This document shows, one piece after another, positions 11,037 through 22,194 of a DNA stretch of 64,000 bases (positions are counted from its first letter, which is position 1; each line of letters opens with the position of its first letter). This DNA comes from Mixia osmundae IAM 14324 (taxonomy: Eukaryota > Basidiomycota > Mixiomycetes > Mixiales > Mixiaceae). The position numbers were made by a program, and so were the translations under genes. The notes below the pieces were generated by a model. It made no database searches. It saw only the letters and a program-made list of their open reading frames with translations, and had not been told where the DNA came from. The stretch spans positions 2,060,068 through 2,124,067 of the forward strand of contig NW_014575563.1 in assembly GCF_000708205.1 (NCBI RefSeq), written 5' to 3'.

Positions 11037-12896
11037 ATGGATGATGCGCTGGCGCAATCACTCTCGCCTGAGCAGCGCAACTCGCTCGAGCAATTCCGCT
11101 CCATCACGGCAACAGACAGCGTGCGCCAATCTATCGAACTGCTCAATAGATCAGATTGGGCAGTCGATAGAGCTATCGAGTCCTTCTACGAGGCGCCAGA
11201 TGCAGCTCCGCAGGCTGGACCGAGCAGGATGGAGCAGATGGGTATAGACGATCAGCTCCCGCAGCGCGATGGTCGGAGGAGGAGGCCGCCGCCCTCATTT
11301 GCCAGCACTTTGGTCGGCTGGGCTCGTCAGGTGAGTGGACACCTTGCAAGCGCTCGCACAGCACGTCTGATGCAAGCTATCTAGATGCTCGGAGGATCGC
11401 TCAATCTCGCAATGGCGCCCCTCTCGCTCGTTTATCATCTCCTCTCCTCGACGCTCGCATTCCTAGGCAAGCTTTCCCTCCGCGCTCAAGCGATCAAGAG
11501 GCTCATCAGCTTCGAGCAGCGAGGTTTCTCAGACTACGACCGAATTTGCCTTCTCTGACGCTGAGACCGTTTGGCACTTCGGGCCAGCACCGTCTCACCG
11601 ATCCGGTCTCTTGCGCCGAGAGGCTCGTCCGCTTACTCGAAGAGCAATCTGGCGCAACCTGTCGCACCCTTCAAGGCGTGCCTCTCGAACCATCAGGCTC
11701 AGCATCGGCTGTAGGGTCCTCGGCAACAGCGAGCTCGAGTCGCAGCACCAGTCGCAGGCGGCTCTCTGATCCTGCTCGGCCCGTTCTGCCCGATTTCGCA
11801 ATAACGAGCTATACGAGCGCCGTCAAGGCTGCGCAGCAAGACATTCGCGTGCTCATGGTCATCCTCATTAGTACAGAGCATCAGAATAACGACGAATTCG
11901 TTAAGTCAGTCGTGCCACATTGGTCTTGCCAGCTCCAGACATTGACGTCGCGATGTAGGACGGTTCTGCCTGATCCTGATCTTCGCCGAGCTCTGCGACA
12001 ATATCAGATTGCGAGCTGGATCGGAAGCATACAAGATCGTGACGCCTACCAATGTGAGACGAATTCCTCGTCATCGCACTTGACCTGACTGTCTAGCAGG
12101 CGCAATGACTCTGCACGCAACGACGTATCCTTGCATCGCCTTTGTTGCCTTGCAGCCCGTACGCGAGCCCAACGTGTCATCGAGAACGAGCACGTCCGCC
12201 ATGAGCGTCATTTCTCGATTATCAGGCCCGCCAGGCACGCTTACATCTGCCAACGCCATCACGACACACATAACGAACACACTCATCCCGCGCACGGATG
12301 CCTATCTCACCCGTCTGCGCGGAGAGAAGCGACAGCGCGAGGAGGAGCGCAAACTGCGTGCCGAGCAAGACAGAGCCTATGAGGAAGCTGGCAGGAGGGA
12401 CCGCGAGCGCGTACAGGCCAAGCAAGCCGAACTCAACGCAACCAAACAGAGAGAGACTGCAGCTCTGCAAGCTGCGACGGCCGCGGCCACGCTTGCGGCT
12501 AATCAGGAAGCTTGGCGAGTCTATGCAAAGCATCACCTCATACCGCCAGAACCGACAACAGATGCAGATACTGCTCGCATTAGCGTCAGACTGGCTGACG
12601 GCAGGCGCATCGTTCGCAAATTTGCAGCCAGCGCAACTTTACAAAATCTATATGCTTGGGTCGAATGTGAAGCTGCACAGGTCACAGGCGAGCCAGGTAG
12701 CATGCAGCCAACAGACTATGTCCACACACCGCCTTTCAGTCTAGCTTGCACATTCCCACGCAAAGTCGTGCCGTATCAAGGCGGCTCAGAGGTCACGTTG
12801 CGACAGTTTGGCGATCTGATGCCTTCTGGCTCACTCGTCGTCGAGGGCTGGGTTGATGCGAGCGCAAACGACAGCAGCAGCGAAGAGGATGAATAG
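11037..12896 (+). CDS. FAF2/Ucp10-type UBA-UAS-UBX protein
   Basis: Exons 11037-11330, 11385-11466, 11520-11904, 11959-12053 and 12100-12896 give 550 aa. Order: UBA-like N-terminus (LEQFRSITATDSVRQSIELL), a hydrophobic hairpin (LNLAMAPLSLVYHLLSSTLAFL) for ER or lipid-droplet insertion, a thioredoxin-like UAS domain (DIRVLMVILISTEHQNNDEFV, ATTYPCIAFVAL), a charged coiled coil at about 330-400 and a C-terminal UBX domain. Such proteins recruit Cdc48 for ER-associated degradation. Intron 11467-11519 must start GCAAGC to keep frame, another GC-AG case. The acidic tail ends NDSSSEEDE. Confidence 0.85.
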
Positions 12897-12961
12897 TACA
12901 ACAATGCATCGTCCTCTCTCGCACTACCTCATGGTGGCAGACCACTGAGGAGAAGGGAGGA

Positions 12962-15031
12962 TTAGCTATGAAGTGTATAGGATGCGAGGACTTGCCATTG
13001 CTCTGCGATACGTTCGTCGGTCTTGTAAGTCGACCAGCCATAACCGGTGCTGACAAACGAGCCCGGATTGAAGACGTGACACCGCCCTTCTTCGCCGTCT
13101 GGCCCCAAGTCGTACGTGATCTCGTATGGTGAGTATTTGTCTGCCAGTACAAGCTGCCATTGCATGTCAGCTTTGCTGCTGCGCCCAGAGGAAGCACATA
13201 CTGCTGTTGGCATGGGATACAGTCTCAGAGTATGATCATATTCCCACAAGACCGGTCTGACTGATATAGGCAACGGACAGAGATGTCCCTGATCGAGTAC
13301 CAATTGTGCGAGCTGCGCCGCGATAAGCTGCGTCAGTTCTCTTACGATGACCCTTACATGATGCTCTGGCTGCCAATTTTGAGCCATCTGAGCGTGCAGA
13401 CCGGTCCCTTGTTCGTCATCTATCTCTCCCGTAGGGTGTACTTCATCAAACCAGACGCAATTCCGCAAGACCCGACTCAGCAGGTCGTCACGCAAGACGA
13501 CAATCTCTTGCGATTTGTACGTGATACGGCAGGGATTAGTCGCGAATGTAATCTTGGGTATCTTCATCAGAGCTTTGACGATGGGTGCTGGTAAGGGCGG
13601 CCGAGGTAACGTCATCGTGTCAAACGGATCATGTGGGCCGGGCACGAGAACAAAGTGTGCCTGCTGGAGGACTTGCGGAAAGCTGAGCAGAATTTCTGCT
13701 AGCGCGCTGAAGTATTGGGTATAGGCTAGCGTTGACTTGCCATCGAGCAAGAAGGGTATGCTCGAAAAATTGCCGCAAAGCACAAAGACGGCCGGTATGG
13801 CGTCTGCCGTGACGAGGGCCTGTAGCATTGCTCTGAACTTGAGGAGGACTTTGGGCTGATTGAGGAAGAGATCAGATATGACGACGAAAGCATTCGGCTG
13901 TGCTTTCTCGCTCGCTAATAAGCGCGTCTGCATATCGCGTCAGACGATGTCCAATGAGCAGAAGGGTGAGCGGACCTCTTCAGTATGTGTCAGTGCACCG
14001 GTGCCAAGGAAATCGACATGGCCGAAGATGGTCTTTGTGACATTCCGGCCTTCTGCAGGCGGATGTGTGATTTCCGAGACGAAAAAGATAGACTCTGATG
14101 TGAAGCGGCCAAAGACGAGGACGAATGAGCCTTGTGTGATCATCTTGACCAATTGCCTCTGTCAAAGCACCTGGTCAGAGGCATCCAAGCATACCGTGGT
14201 GCTGGCTGACCGCTTCTGAAAAGTCGAGTACGACGCGATCGTCTAGGTCTTCCAGACAGAATTGACCGATCTCTGTCCTCGCTAGCAAGCCAAAGAGTGT
14301 AAAGTCACCTCCTTGCCGTCCGAGCAAGTTCTTGACCGATGTGATCTGTCCATCTGGTGAGCAAGCAGCGCAGGCCGTCTACCTGTGGAGAGCGCACCTT
14401 TGGGTATGAATTTCGATCGTGCCCACCCACGGCCGGCGGGCAGAAATATTCTGATCGTAAGATGACTTGCTTCGCTATCCCGAACCGATCGCGCAAGTAC
14501 TGCGCTTTCGAAGTGGCGGCTCCGACCATGGATGGCTTTGCAGCCGCCCTGCCGACTCTGTCTTAGCTTCAAGCGCGTATCTAGCAAGACTTGCTGACCG
14601 TTCAAAGGCTTTCTTCTCAAAGGACCAATTGATGCGAGGCATGTCAAATGCGTTGATCACTTTGAGATACTGAGCCGTGTCTGAGTCTTCGTCATCCTGT
14701 TCCATTGCCATGGAAGGAGAATCGGGTGCAGCGGGTCCATTGGACGCTTGTAGTCTCTTGTACACTCTGTCCAGTGCATCTCGCGTGACGATGCTCGAAT
14801 TGTCTTCGCCCTCGACAAAACTGGAAGCAATGTGGTCCATCGTGTCGGCCACATCTTGGTCGGCAATCTCGAACTGCTCTACGAGATCTTCGAGCCATTC
14901 TATCGCCTCTGATTTGAGCGTGAGCGAGTATGTCCGCGTGAAGACCTGCTACGTCCATGAGAGTCATCTGACACGATGCAGGAGAACAGGCGCACCTTTA
15001 AGATCGACTGCCTCACGCTCGACACTCGCAT
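12962..15031 (-). CDS. DPB2: DNA polymerase epsilon subunit B
   Basis: Seven exons on the minus strand: 15031-14996, 14945-14595, 14535-14427, 14353-14211, 14158-13976, 13927-13202 and 13153-12962 (579 aa). The N-terminal Dpb2 helices (VRQSILKVFTRTYSLTLKSEAI) are followed by an OB fold (VKNLLGRQGGDFTLFGLL) and an inactive calcineurin-like phosphoesterase domain: VISDLFLNQPKV, LCGNFSS, VPGPHDP, TNPCRI, PTALVLADKY and FNPGSF. It is the essential second subunit of the leading-strand polymerase. Intron 14594-14536 appears to be GC-AG. Intron 13201-13154 is 48 nt and stop-free. The junctions around 14426 and 14353 are the least certain. Confidence 0.88.
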
Positions 15032-15168
15032 GTCGTGCTCGGCGACGCTCTCGTGGACAAGACGCGTAGATGACCTCGAGCGCGTCAATCGTTTAACGCG
15101 ACTGATCGAGCTGCTCGCTTTGACCAAAAAAGTTAGCAGCACTACTTCCCTCTGCCCACGGTCGCTCA

Positions 15169-15980
15169 ATGGCGACATTGTTCAAGTCTGTCAAACGAGA
15201 CTTACAAGCCGACGTCGCCATAGGAGGCATCAAGGACGCATCGGACAGCGAGAGCGACTCAAGCTCGAATGAGTCCGGTTCAGAGCGAGACGATGCCGAG
15301 GAGGAGGATGCAAGCGACGGTGAACAGTCGAGCGAGGCGTCAGATGATCGTCCGTCTGGCTTGCCGACACTAGCCCAAGTGCTGCAAGACCCTATCTTTG
15401 TGGCAGAGGTGGGCCCTTCTGCTCGTGCAATCAAACGACAAAAGAGGAACAAGCCAGAGACGAAAGAGGTGGAGCCCAGGGATCGCATCGTGTGCATCGT
15501 CTGTCTGCTCAAACAGATCACTGACGAGCGAATGAGAGATTTGCATTTGTCCAGCAAAGTGCGTCGCCTCGCACAAGGATGTGCAAGGAACGCAAGCTGA
15601 CCGAGGGCTGACAGCCACACAAGCGTCGTCTCGAACGTTTCAAGAAGCGAGTCGAAGGGCTTGGGAAACGCGAGAGGAAGCAGTACGATAAGGACCCTAC
15701 GATGCTCGTCGAGCTCATGGACGAGGAAGAGGACTCGGCGCGTGCAAAAACGTCAGAGACGAAAGAGGAGCGAAGAGCGAGGAAGAAGAAGGAGAAGAAA
15801 GCTGCGAGACCCAAACGTGCGCCAAGGGAGCCACCGAGCGAAGAGGTCAAGCTTGCCCGTGCAGAGAAACGCAAGCGCAAGCGAGAAGCGAGATCGAAGC
15901 GACTTGCCGCGCCCGAACCTCAGCCTTCAGAGCTAGCAAAGCCAAACACGGGCGAGGACGGGGCTGAAAGCGAGGTCTAG
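15169..15980 (+). CDS. Acidic/basic nuclear protein with a zinc-finger-like CxxC...H...H motif
   Basis: Two exons, 15169-15558 and 15615-15980, give 251 aa. An acidic Ser/Asp/Glu-rich N-terminal third is followed by DRIVCIVCLLKQITDERMRDLHLSSKPHKRR, in two parts: CIVC and, across the intron, HLSSK/PHKRR, which resembles a C2H2 finger of the U1 or Bud20 type. The C-terminal third is very rich in Lys and Arg (ERRARKKKEKK), as in nucleolar proteins. I do not recognise the exact family. It is divergent from DPB2, with 137 bp between the start codons. Confidence 0.75.
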
Positions 15981-16054
15981 AATCCCCCGGCTGAATGCAT
16001 TGGAATTGTAGGTAGATCAAACAAAGTGCACTGTCGGCAGCCGTCATGATTCGC

Positions 16055-16671
16055 TCACTGCACGTCGTCGACATGATGAGCACCTGAGACGGATTAAAGG
16101 ATAATGAAAGAACACTGACGTATCCCACACCTCGCAGGTAGTCTGCCAGACCTTCGACGACCTTTGTCGCCTCTCCGGGCTGAGTCGGCGCAGCGTACTC
16201 GCCCACGAGAATGCACTGGATGCACTTTGCCGTCACGACACCGTCGCCCTGTCATTTGACACGATGGATCAGTCTTCAGTCGACACCAGCAAAGTGGACG
16301 CGAGGGACGCACGCCTTTCTTGCCGTAGATGCTCTCCTTGTTGGCTTGCAGGCAGAAGAACTTCTGACCGCCTAGCCTGACCCCATTGGCCTGCACACCA
16401 TCCGAATTGACGTATCCCGCCGTGAGCGCTTTCTGCTCCTCTGGTGAGATCTGTATCGAGTCCGATGAGCTATGATCCGGGTGAGAGGAGTCAAGACACT
16501 CGCTGTGTAGCCGGAAGAAGCTGCCCAAACGCCTCCTTGCAGACCGAGGATGGCTGCTTTGGAGATCTTGCCCGTGCCCACTAGGTTATTGTCGACGTAC
16601 GCTGTCGACCCGCTAAGCCATGAGCAGATGATGCGTGCCTATGCATCGTCTGACTGACCTTGCCATGACAT
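16055..16671 (-). CDS. PFY1: Profilin
   Basis: Exons 16671-16659, 16601-16504, 16450-16313, 16248-16120 and a final 16057-16055 give 126 aa, exactly the fungal profilin length. It begins MSWQAYVDNNLVGTG and includes AAILGLQGGVWAASSGYT, GQKFFCLQANKESIYGKKG and GEATKVVEGLADYLRGVGY. Profilin binds actin monomers and polyproline, including formins and WASP; a WASP gene lies at 50-52 kb. Intron 16503-16451 starts GCGAGT, so GYT joins ISPEEQ. Family members end in GY, and a 62-nt intron with GTCAGT and GTGCAG leads directly to TGA, so the last exon may be only the stop codon. Confidence 0.92.
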
Positions 16672-16767
16672 CTTGAAGCCCGGTCGAGTCGAGTCGAGCG
16701 AGGAAGCGTCAGCACCTGAAGCTGAAAGGTGCGCGCGTCTCTTGCCACCTCGTTGCCTTCGTGGGCG

Positions 16768-17641
16768 ATGCTGGAGCGCAAGCTTGGCCCGAACAGTGCC
16801 GCAACTCAACTGGAACTCATCATCTTGCTCGCTGACACGCCAGTCGAGCCAGTACGGAAGCGCTACCCAACCTACCATGACGTATTCTGCCATCTCTTTG
16901 AGCGTGCCATCGACGGTCAACTTGTCTCCCTCCTCGTCAATAGCTACGATGTTGTCCGAGGCGAATACCCTGACCAAGCCAGAGTCGGACGCTCTCAAGG
17001 ACTGCTCATAACAGGCAGCGCAGCCTCTGCATATAGCGATATATCCTGGATACACGACTTGACGCGCTACATCGCTTCCCTGCCCAGCTCGCAGCCCGAT
17101 CTCAAGCTGATCGGTATCTGCTTCGGTCATCAGATCATAGCACAAGCATTCGGTGCAAACGTCACCAAGAACGACCTCGGTTGGGAGCTGGGTGTGCGAA
17201 CGATCGATCTGACCGAAGCCGGTCGCGCGGTCTTTTATCCATCGCAGACGAAGCAGCAAACGATAGTAGGTCCCCGTGCTGCTTCACCACGACCGCGCTG
17301 ATCGCATCGAGCAGGACATACATCAGGTGCACAAGGATCATGTACCGAAACCGCCAACCGGATTCATCAATCTCGGCTCGACTGCAATCTGTCCTTGCCA
17401 CGGCATGATCAAGCTCCGCCATCCCGGCGCACGACCAGATCTGGCTAACATACATATGTTCACTGTTCAGGGGCATCCAGAGTTCTCCCCCGAGATCGTG
17501 ACGGACATCATCGACGTACGAGAGCAGGCAGGCGTCATCGATAGCGCACTGGCAGCGCAAAGTCGACAGGATGCTGCTCTTCACGACGATGGCGTAGACA
17601 TCGCCCGCATATGCGTCAAGCTCCTCGCGGCAGCACAATAG
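16768..17641 (+). CDS. Class I glutamine amidotransferase-like protein
   Basis: Exons 16768-17265 and 17315-17641 give 274 aa. The GATase1 nucleophile lies in GICFGHQIIAQAFG, and the His/Glu part of the triad in VQGHPEFSPEI near the C-terminus. LLADTPVEPVRKRYPTYHDVF at the N-terminus is typical of the stand-alone yeast YLR126C group, whose substrates are not well defined. The start is the first ATG in frame. It is divergent from profilin with 96 bp between the starts. Confidence 0.85.
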
Positions 17642-17740
17642 AATGCTATACTTGTATCGCGCGATGCCGGCATCATCGCAAGTTCGTGATCTGTTGTGAC
17701 ATGCAATACATACATAGACTGATCCAGATTCAGAGATGAT

Positions 17741-20194
17741 CTAGTGGTTCGCAAGACTTCGGCGTGAATGACTTCTTCGGCCTGGGTTAGATCGTTTTGT
17801 GTGTGCATAGGCGCCGTTGGGATCCCAGCCATCGGTGAGTGAGTTACAGTCGATTTCGCTGACGCCTCGTGTCTTCCTCAATAGAGCTTCGTAGCCGTAT
17901 TTGCACCATGGCAACTTCACCTCGTTGATCAACCAGGATCTCGTGGCTGGCTCGTAGTTGTCCCAGGTATAGAAGGGAGGATTCTTGCTCGAGTGATAGG
18001 CCTCTCTCTGAGCGTTGAGCTCTGTCGAGCACGAGATCCTCTGAAGACTCGGCATCTCTTCCTTCGGCAGCAAGAAAGCAAGCAGTGACATGACTTCCGG
18101 CAGAGGATGATCGTGTAAATCTTCGTAACGGATCAGATGTTCTTGGATTGGCACGCGAGACCAGTAGTCCTCGTGCGAGGACCACAAGTTGAGATGCCGA
18201 GCGAGATGGACGCGGTCCGCATCGCCGAACGGCGCGAGATCTTCGACCCGTCCGGTGTGACTGTGCGTGAGCGCAAAGTTGTAAAGACTGAAGACGGTAT
18301 CGAGTGGATTGCGAATGATGCGAACGCTGCGATCGAATAGCTGCCAGTGCATGTCCGCGTCACCTTTGTCTGCGTCGTGGCCCCACGGCTATCGACATTG
18401 ATCAGCATGTGCACGACAGATACTCATGCAGGACTTACGTAATGTGACTTGAGCAGAAAGGTATTGTTGTAGGATTCGCACTCTGCTCGGAATGTCTTCT
18501 GCAGTGGCCGATCGCAATAGATTGATGCAGTGCGGTAGCCTGTAGATCGCTCAACGAGGCTGCGGAGGTATGAATTGCCGGAGCGGGGAAAGCTGGCAAA
18601 GACTGTCTTGGGAATCGCATCCATATGAGGATAGTTGACCGTTGACCGGGGCAGCGCAGCGCAATCCGGCCGGACAGCCGAATGAAGCTGTTCCGCCCAC
18701 TTGCCTCCCTCGATGGTCACATTGGTCGCAAGCAAGCTTGGCGCGGTCGTCGGAGTCGTCACACTTGAGCCTGTCAGGCTCGTGACAATGCTCGCCATGA
18801 GCGCAAACACAAATGGCAACGTGTATGGCGGCAAGTATTGCTTCAACACTGCAAGCATCATTGTCAGCAGCACTCAGCGGTACGACGCAAGACTGACATC
18901 GCCTGGTATAGGTGTAGCGCGGCGCATCATGTGAATATCCGGCGCCCTCATCGACTTCCTTGAGCATGGCGGCCGCTTGTGCCTCTGCTTCTCTTTCGTT
19001 CAGAGTGCTATCTGGGCTCTGCAAGGCCGAATAGGAGCCGGAAGCAGGCGTTGGAGGCAAGACCAGGGTTGCTTCGTCCCAACGACGATCCATCTTTATC
19101 CAGACGCCGCTCGCGACCAATCCTACGCCTGCCCAGCCAAGCAGACCAATGACGGCAAAGTTGCCGAAGAGCGCCGCATTGAGAATGATCGAGATGAATT
19201 GTCGAAGCGTCATGATCATGGCAGAGGTAAGCGCGCCATAGAGCGCGATCGTGTTGAACAGGACGATCAGACCGCAAGTAGCAGTCATGCTGAGCATCAA
19301 CACATCAAAAGCGAGCGCCGGTGTTGACACTATCAACGCCAGGCTGGGTAATAGGTTCGCCTTGACGCTAGCGATGCAGGCGCAGAACGCGATGGCAGCC
19401 GAACAGATGTTGACGTAGATCATCTGATCGATGATGGGTCCACCACGCGCAAAGGGATTGGCTTTTGCTGCGACGGGCATCTTGCCAAAGACAGACTCTT
19501 GCGTTGTTGAGGTCATTGCGTCGAAGAAGAGATACGACAGCAGCAGAAGCATGCCGCAAGCTGCTGTCCACACAGTACTCTCTCCCGATGCAGCCGCGCC
19601 GTGGTGAGATGTCTGTGCGGAGGCGGGTCGCGAGACGACGAAGCATGCGCAACCCAGCAGCACAGTCGCGCCGGCAACCCATTCTCGGGTCTTGTGCGCT
19701 TTCTTGTAGACCAGTGCTCCCACAAGTAAGACAGGCACCATCTTTGAGCACTTTGCGATGCTCTGCGCAGTGAAGCTGACATATTTGAGCGCTTCATATT
19801 GCGAAAAGGTCGACAGAAAGTTGCAGCCAGCGACAGCTGCATAGGCCGTCCAAGCAGATTGTGGCGCGAGCGCTGCAAGCATACTGGTAGAATCATCGCT
19901 CAGCGTGCTATTGCGCTTGCGTGGCATTATTGTCAGTAGCACGCCGACGGTAAGGCTGAGCAAGCGATTGCAGAGGACGAGCACCGAGCTCGAAGTAAAT
20001 CTCTCTTGCCGCGCTCCTGCAGATCCAAGGAGGTTGAGGGAGCTTCAACAAGCATATCAAGGCACCAACATACCATATTCGGTCTTCATGATCTTCTCTT
20101 GCAGCACGCCATACATTGAATAGAGGAAGAGTAAGGCGATGCCATGTAAAAGTAAGGAATAGTTGGATGGCGGAGGTCTTGTTGGAGCTGTCAT
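17741..20194 (-). CDS. Predicted PAPS transporter-sulfotransferase fusion
   Basis: Exons 20194-20074, 20016-18898, 18848-18439 and 18388-17741 give one frame of 765 aa. Residues 1 to about 370 are a multi-pass UAA/SLC35B-type nucleotide-sulfate transporter (MYGVLQEKIMK, FSQYEALKYVSF near 111-122, many hydrophobic helices), like animal PAPST1. A short hydrophilic linker follows, then one more hydrophobic helix (about 420-436) and a sulfotransferase with the PAPS-binding SFPRSGNSYLR near 498 and RIIRNPLDTVFSLY near 573. No stop lies between the halves. A 49-nt intron, 18897-18849, with GTCAGT, CTGAC and TTGCAG joins them in phase. SLC35 proteins end in the cytosol, so the extra helix would place the enzyme in the Golgi lumen. 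Two adjacent genes, the second starting at ATG 18861, are the alternative. Confidence 0.78.
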
Positions 20195-20501
20195 ACTGAC
20201 AGTGGTACGCTGGCGCGTAGGCCTGCTCGATGGTATCTGAGGCGCTGATGCAAAGGCACTGATTGCGGATGAAGCAACATGCGCCCGCAGCCCAGAATGC
20301 CAAGAAATCGCGTCTCTTGGAGAAGGCAACGCGTCGCGTGTGCCATGTGCTCAGTCAGATCATGTCCTGCAGGGAGCATAATCAAGTTGAACGCTTCTAC
20401 AACAATGGCCCTCGTGGGGTATATCATGTTCTATCGTCGTATGAGCTCGTGTGTCGTACATGTTGTCAGTGCGTATGCGTCTTTCATCGTGTGAGCATGA
20501 T

Positions 20502-21817
20502 CTATGGAGTGTGCGACTGGTCTATGCTGGAGTCCGGCAAGACGATCGCTAGCCAGTCAAGCAGCGCCGCCTTCTCCCCTTCACCAACGCCGTGACCGAG
20601 ATCTGCAGTGGCCGTGTCAGCGGCCTGTATCGTCGAGGAATATCTTTTACCATCATAGGCGTGGAGCCGAACTCTCGTCATGTGTAATGCCTTGCGCAGA
20701 TAGTCGAGCGATTTCACCGCCCAATTGAATCTACTCTACTACTTAGCCCCGAGGGCCGATAAATAGCACAGGAACGCACAGGACAACCTGATCCGACTTG
20801 CCGTGTCCCCACCAGATTGGCAAGGTCCGGACCACTGAGCTGGCGAGCGCAAACATCTTGGCTCTCAGCGGAAGATAGCCCGACAGCACAGCAACGCCGC
20901 CCAATGGCTCGTCGTGCATCGCGCCTGCTAGTAAAGCCAGTATTGCGCCTTGACTGAAGCCAGCCAGAACAATGCCTGTGAAGTGATCAGTCCAGGATCC
21001 CCGCCCTAGATCAATAGGGCTGACGATTGCTTGGTAAGCTGGTCCATGTCTCGTTCGCTACCAACGCAATGATGTAGCTGACAGACGAGAGCATGCCAGC
21101 TTCGTCTTCGTCTGTGGGATACTCGCCAGCTGCTTCGCCAGCCGCGGATATGTCGAACCACGAATGGCCCATCTCCCCCTTCTTGAGCGTGACGGGCACG
21201 ACAGGCGCATGAGGCATTATCCACTTGACATGAGGCAGGCGCTCTCGCATGGGCTGCGCTAATCGCTGCATATTCCAGCCAGTGCCCGTCAGGCCGTGCA
21301 AGAGGATGACGGTGGCAGTGTGCTGCACTGTCGGATCAAGCACAACCGGTTGCTCGTAATTTTCCCATTCCGTCCAAGGGTCAAGCTCTATCGCTTGTGC
21401 AAGCTTCACTGCTGTATGAATGCGCGAGTCGAAGACTCGCGCCACGTATTGCCACAGTGCCGTGTCTGCCTGTAATGTGCCGTCACTGCCAGTTGGGATC
21501 TTATCGGCAGCAAAGCTGATATTTCTCAGCTGATCTGCTGCTACTTGCAAACTTGGCCGGGCCGATACACGGATTTGAGCAAGCAGTAAACCGATAACGA
21601 GACCGACAAGGACCCCGAGAACTACATAGATGCTCTTGGCGGAGCACGACCCGGGCTTATGTTGGATATCGGCGTGCACGGTGAGCCCTTCCTCAAGGTC
21701 GCGGCCTTTCTCTGGTGAGGACAGCAGCGGACTTTTGCTGCGTAGGGGTGACGAGACCAACGTGGGCTCGTCATCGTCGAAATATTCGGTCATGGCTGTC
21801 GCAGCAGGTGCAGACAT
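20502..21817 (-). CDS. Membrane-anchored acyl-protein thioesterase-like hydrolase 1
   Basis: Exons 21817-21025, 20975-20788, 20735-20651 and 20602-20502 give 388 aa. A Ser/Asp-rich cytosolic N-terminus is followed by one membrane helix (residues about 65-85, IYVVLGVLVGLVIGLLLAQIRVS) and then an alpha/beta hydrolase of the acyl-protein thioesterase/carboxylesterase type: VILLHGLTGTGWN, PHAPVVPVT, GHSWFD, nucleophile GFSQGA, Asp in HGKSDQ and His in DLGHGVGEGEK. Family members are usually soluble; here the catalytic domain should face the secretory lumen or outside. The 48-nt intron 20650-20603 is stop-free. A paralogue lies just upstream. Confidence 0.85.
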
Positions 21818-22194
21818 GGCTCCTAGGTGTACAGTCTCTTGACCCAACAATCGAGCATGACAGCCAGCATGTCTGCCGCAGATAGCGCAGACGTCTGGCC
21901 AGGATATTTGCGGTGAGCGCTGAGCCCGCTGCTTTCGATCCTTTGCTTCTGCAGATCTGTGAAAAGCTCATGGGAATGTCCATAATACACGGGATAAGTG
22001 AGGGCCAGCCTCGGTCGAAATGACGAGCTGCTTGGAGCTGAACGGCGGAAGCTTGAGAAATCCTTCCATTGTATTAATTCTCCGTGCCTGATCGATGATC
22101 GGGCGGGCCAGCTAGAGCTGGCCAGGCACGGTAAATTCATGATCATCCAGATTCACGATCATGCGCTCATTCGCCACGGGCACGCAGCTAACGT
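21818..22194. other. Intergenic region between the two hydrolase paralogues
   Basis: This 377-bp stretch holds the promoter of the first hydrolase and the 3' flank of the second. It has no supported gene and contains the nested inverted repeat at 22082-22131. Confidence 0.5.
22082..22131. repeat. Nested inverted repeat
   Basis: An outer pair, CCGTGCCTG at 22082-22090 and CAGGCACGG at 22123-22131, encloses an inner near-perfect hairpin, GGCCAGCT at 22106-22113 and AGCTGGCC at 22116-22123. It lies in the spacer between two minus-strand paralogues and could be a 3'-end structure of the upstream gene or an operator-like site. Confidence 0.7.

Noticed and set aside
18551-19984. Long minus-strand frame continuing the transporter with a Cys/His-rich tail
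   Set aside because: The tail after about 18898 has no family resemblance and is antisense-like in composition. The canonical intron at 18897-18849 and the strong sulfotransferase frame explain the region better.
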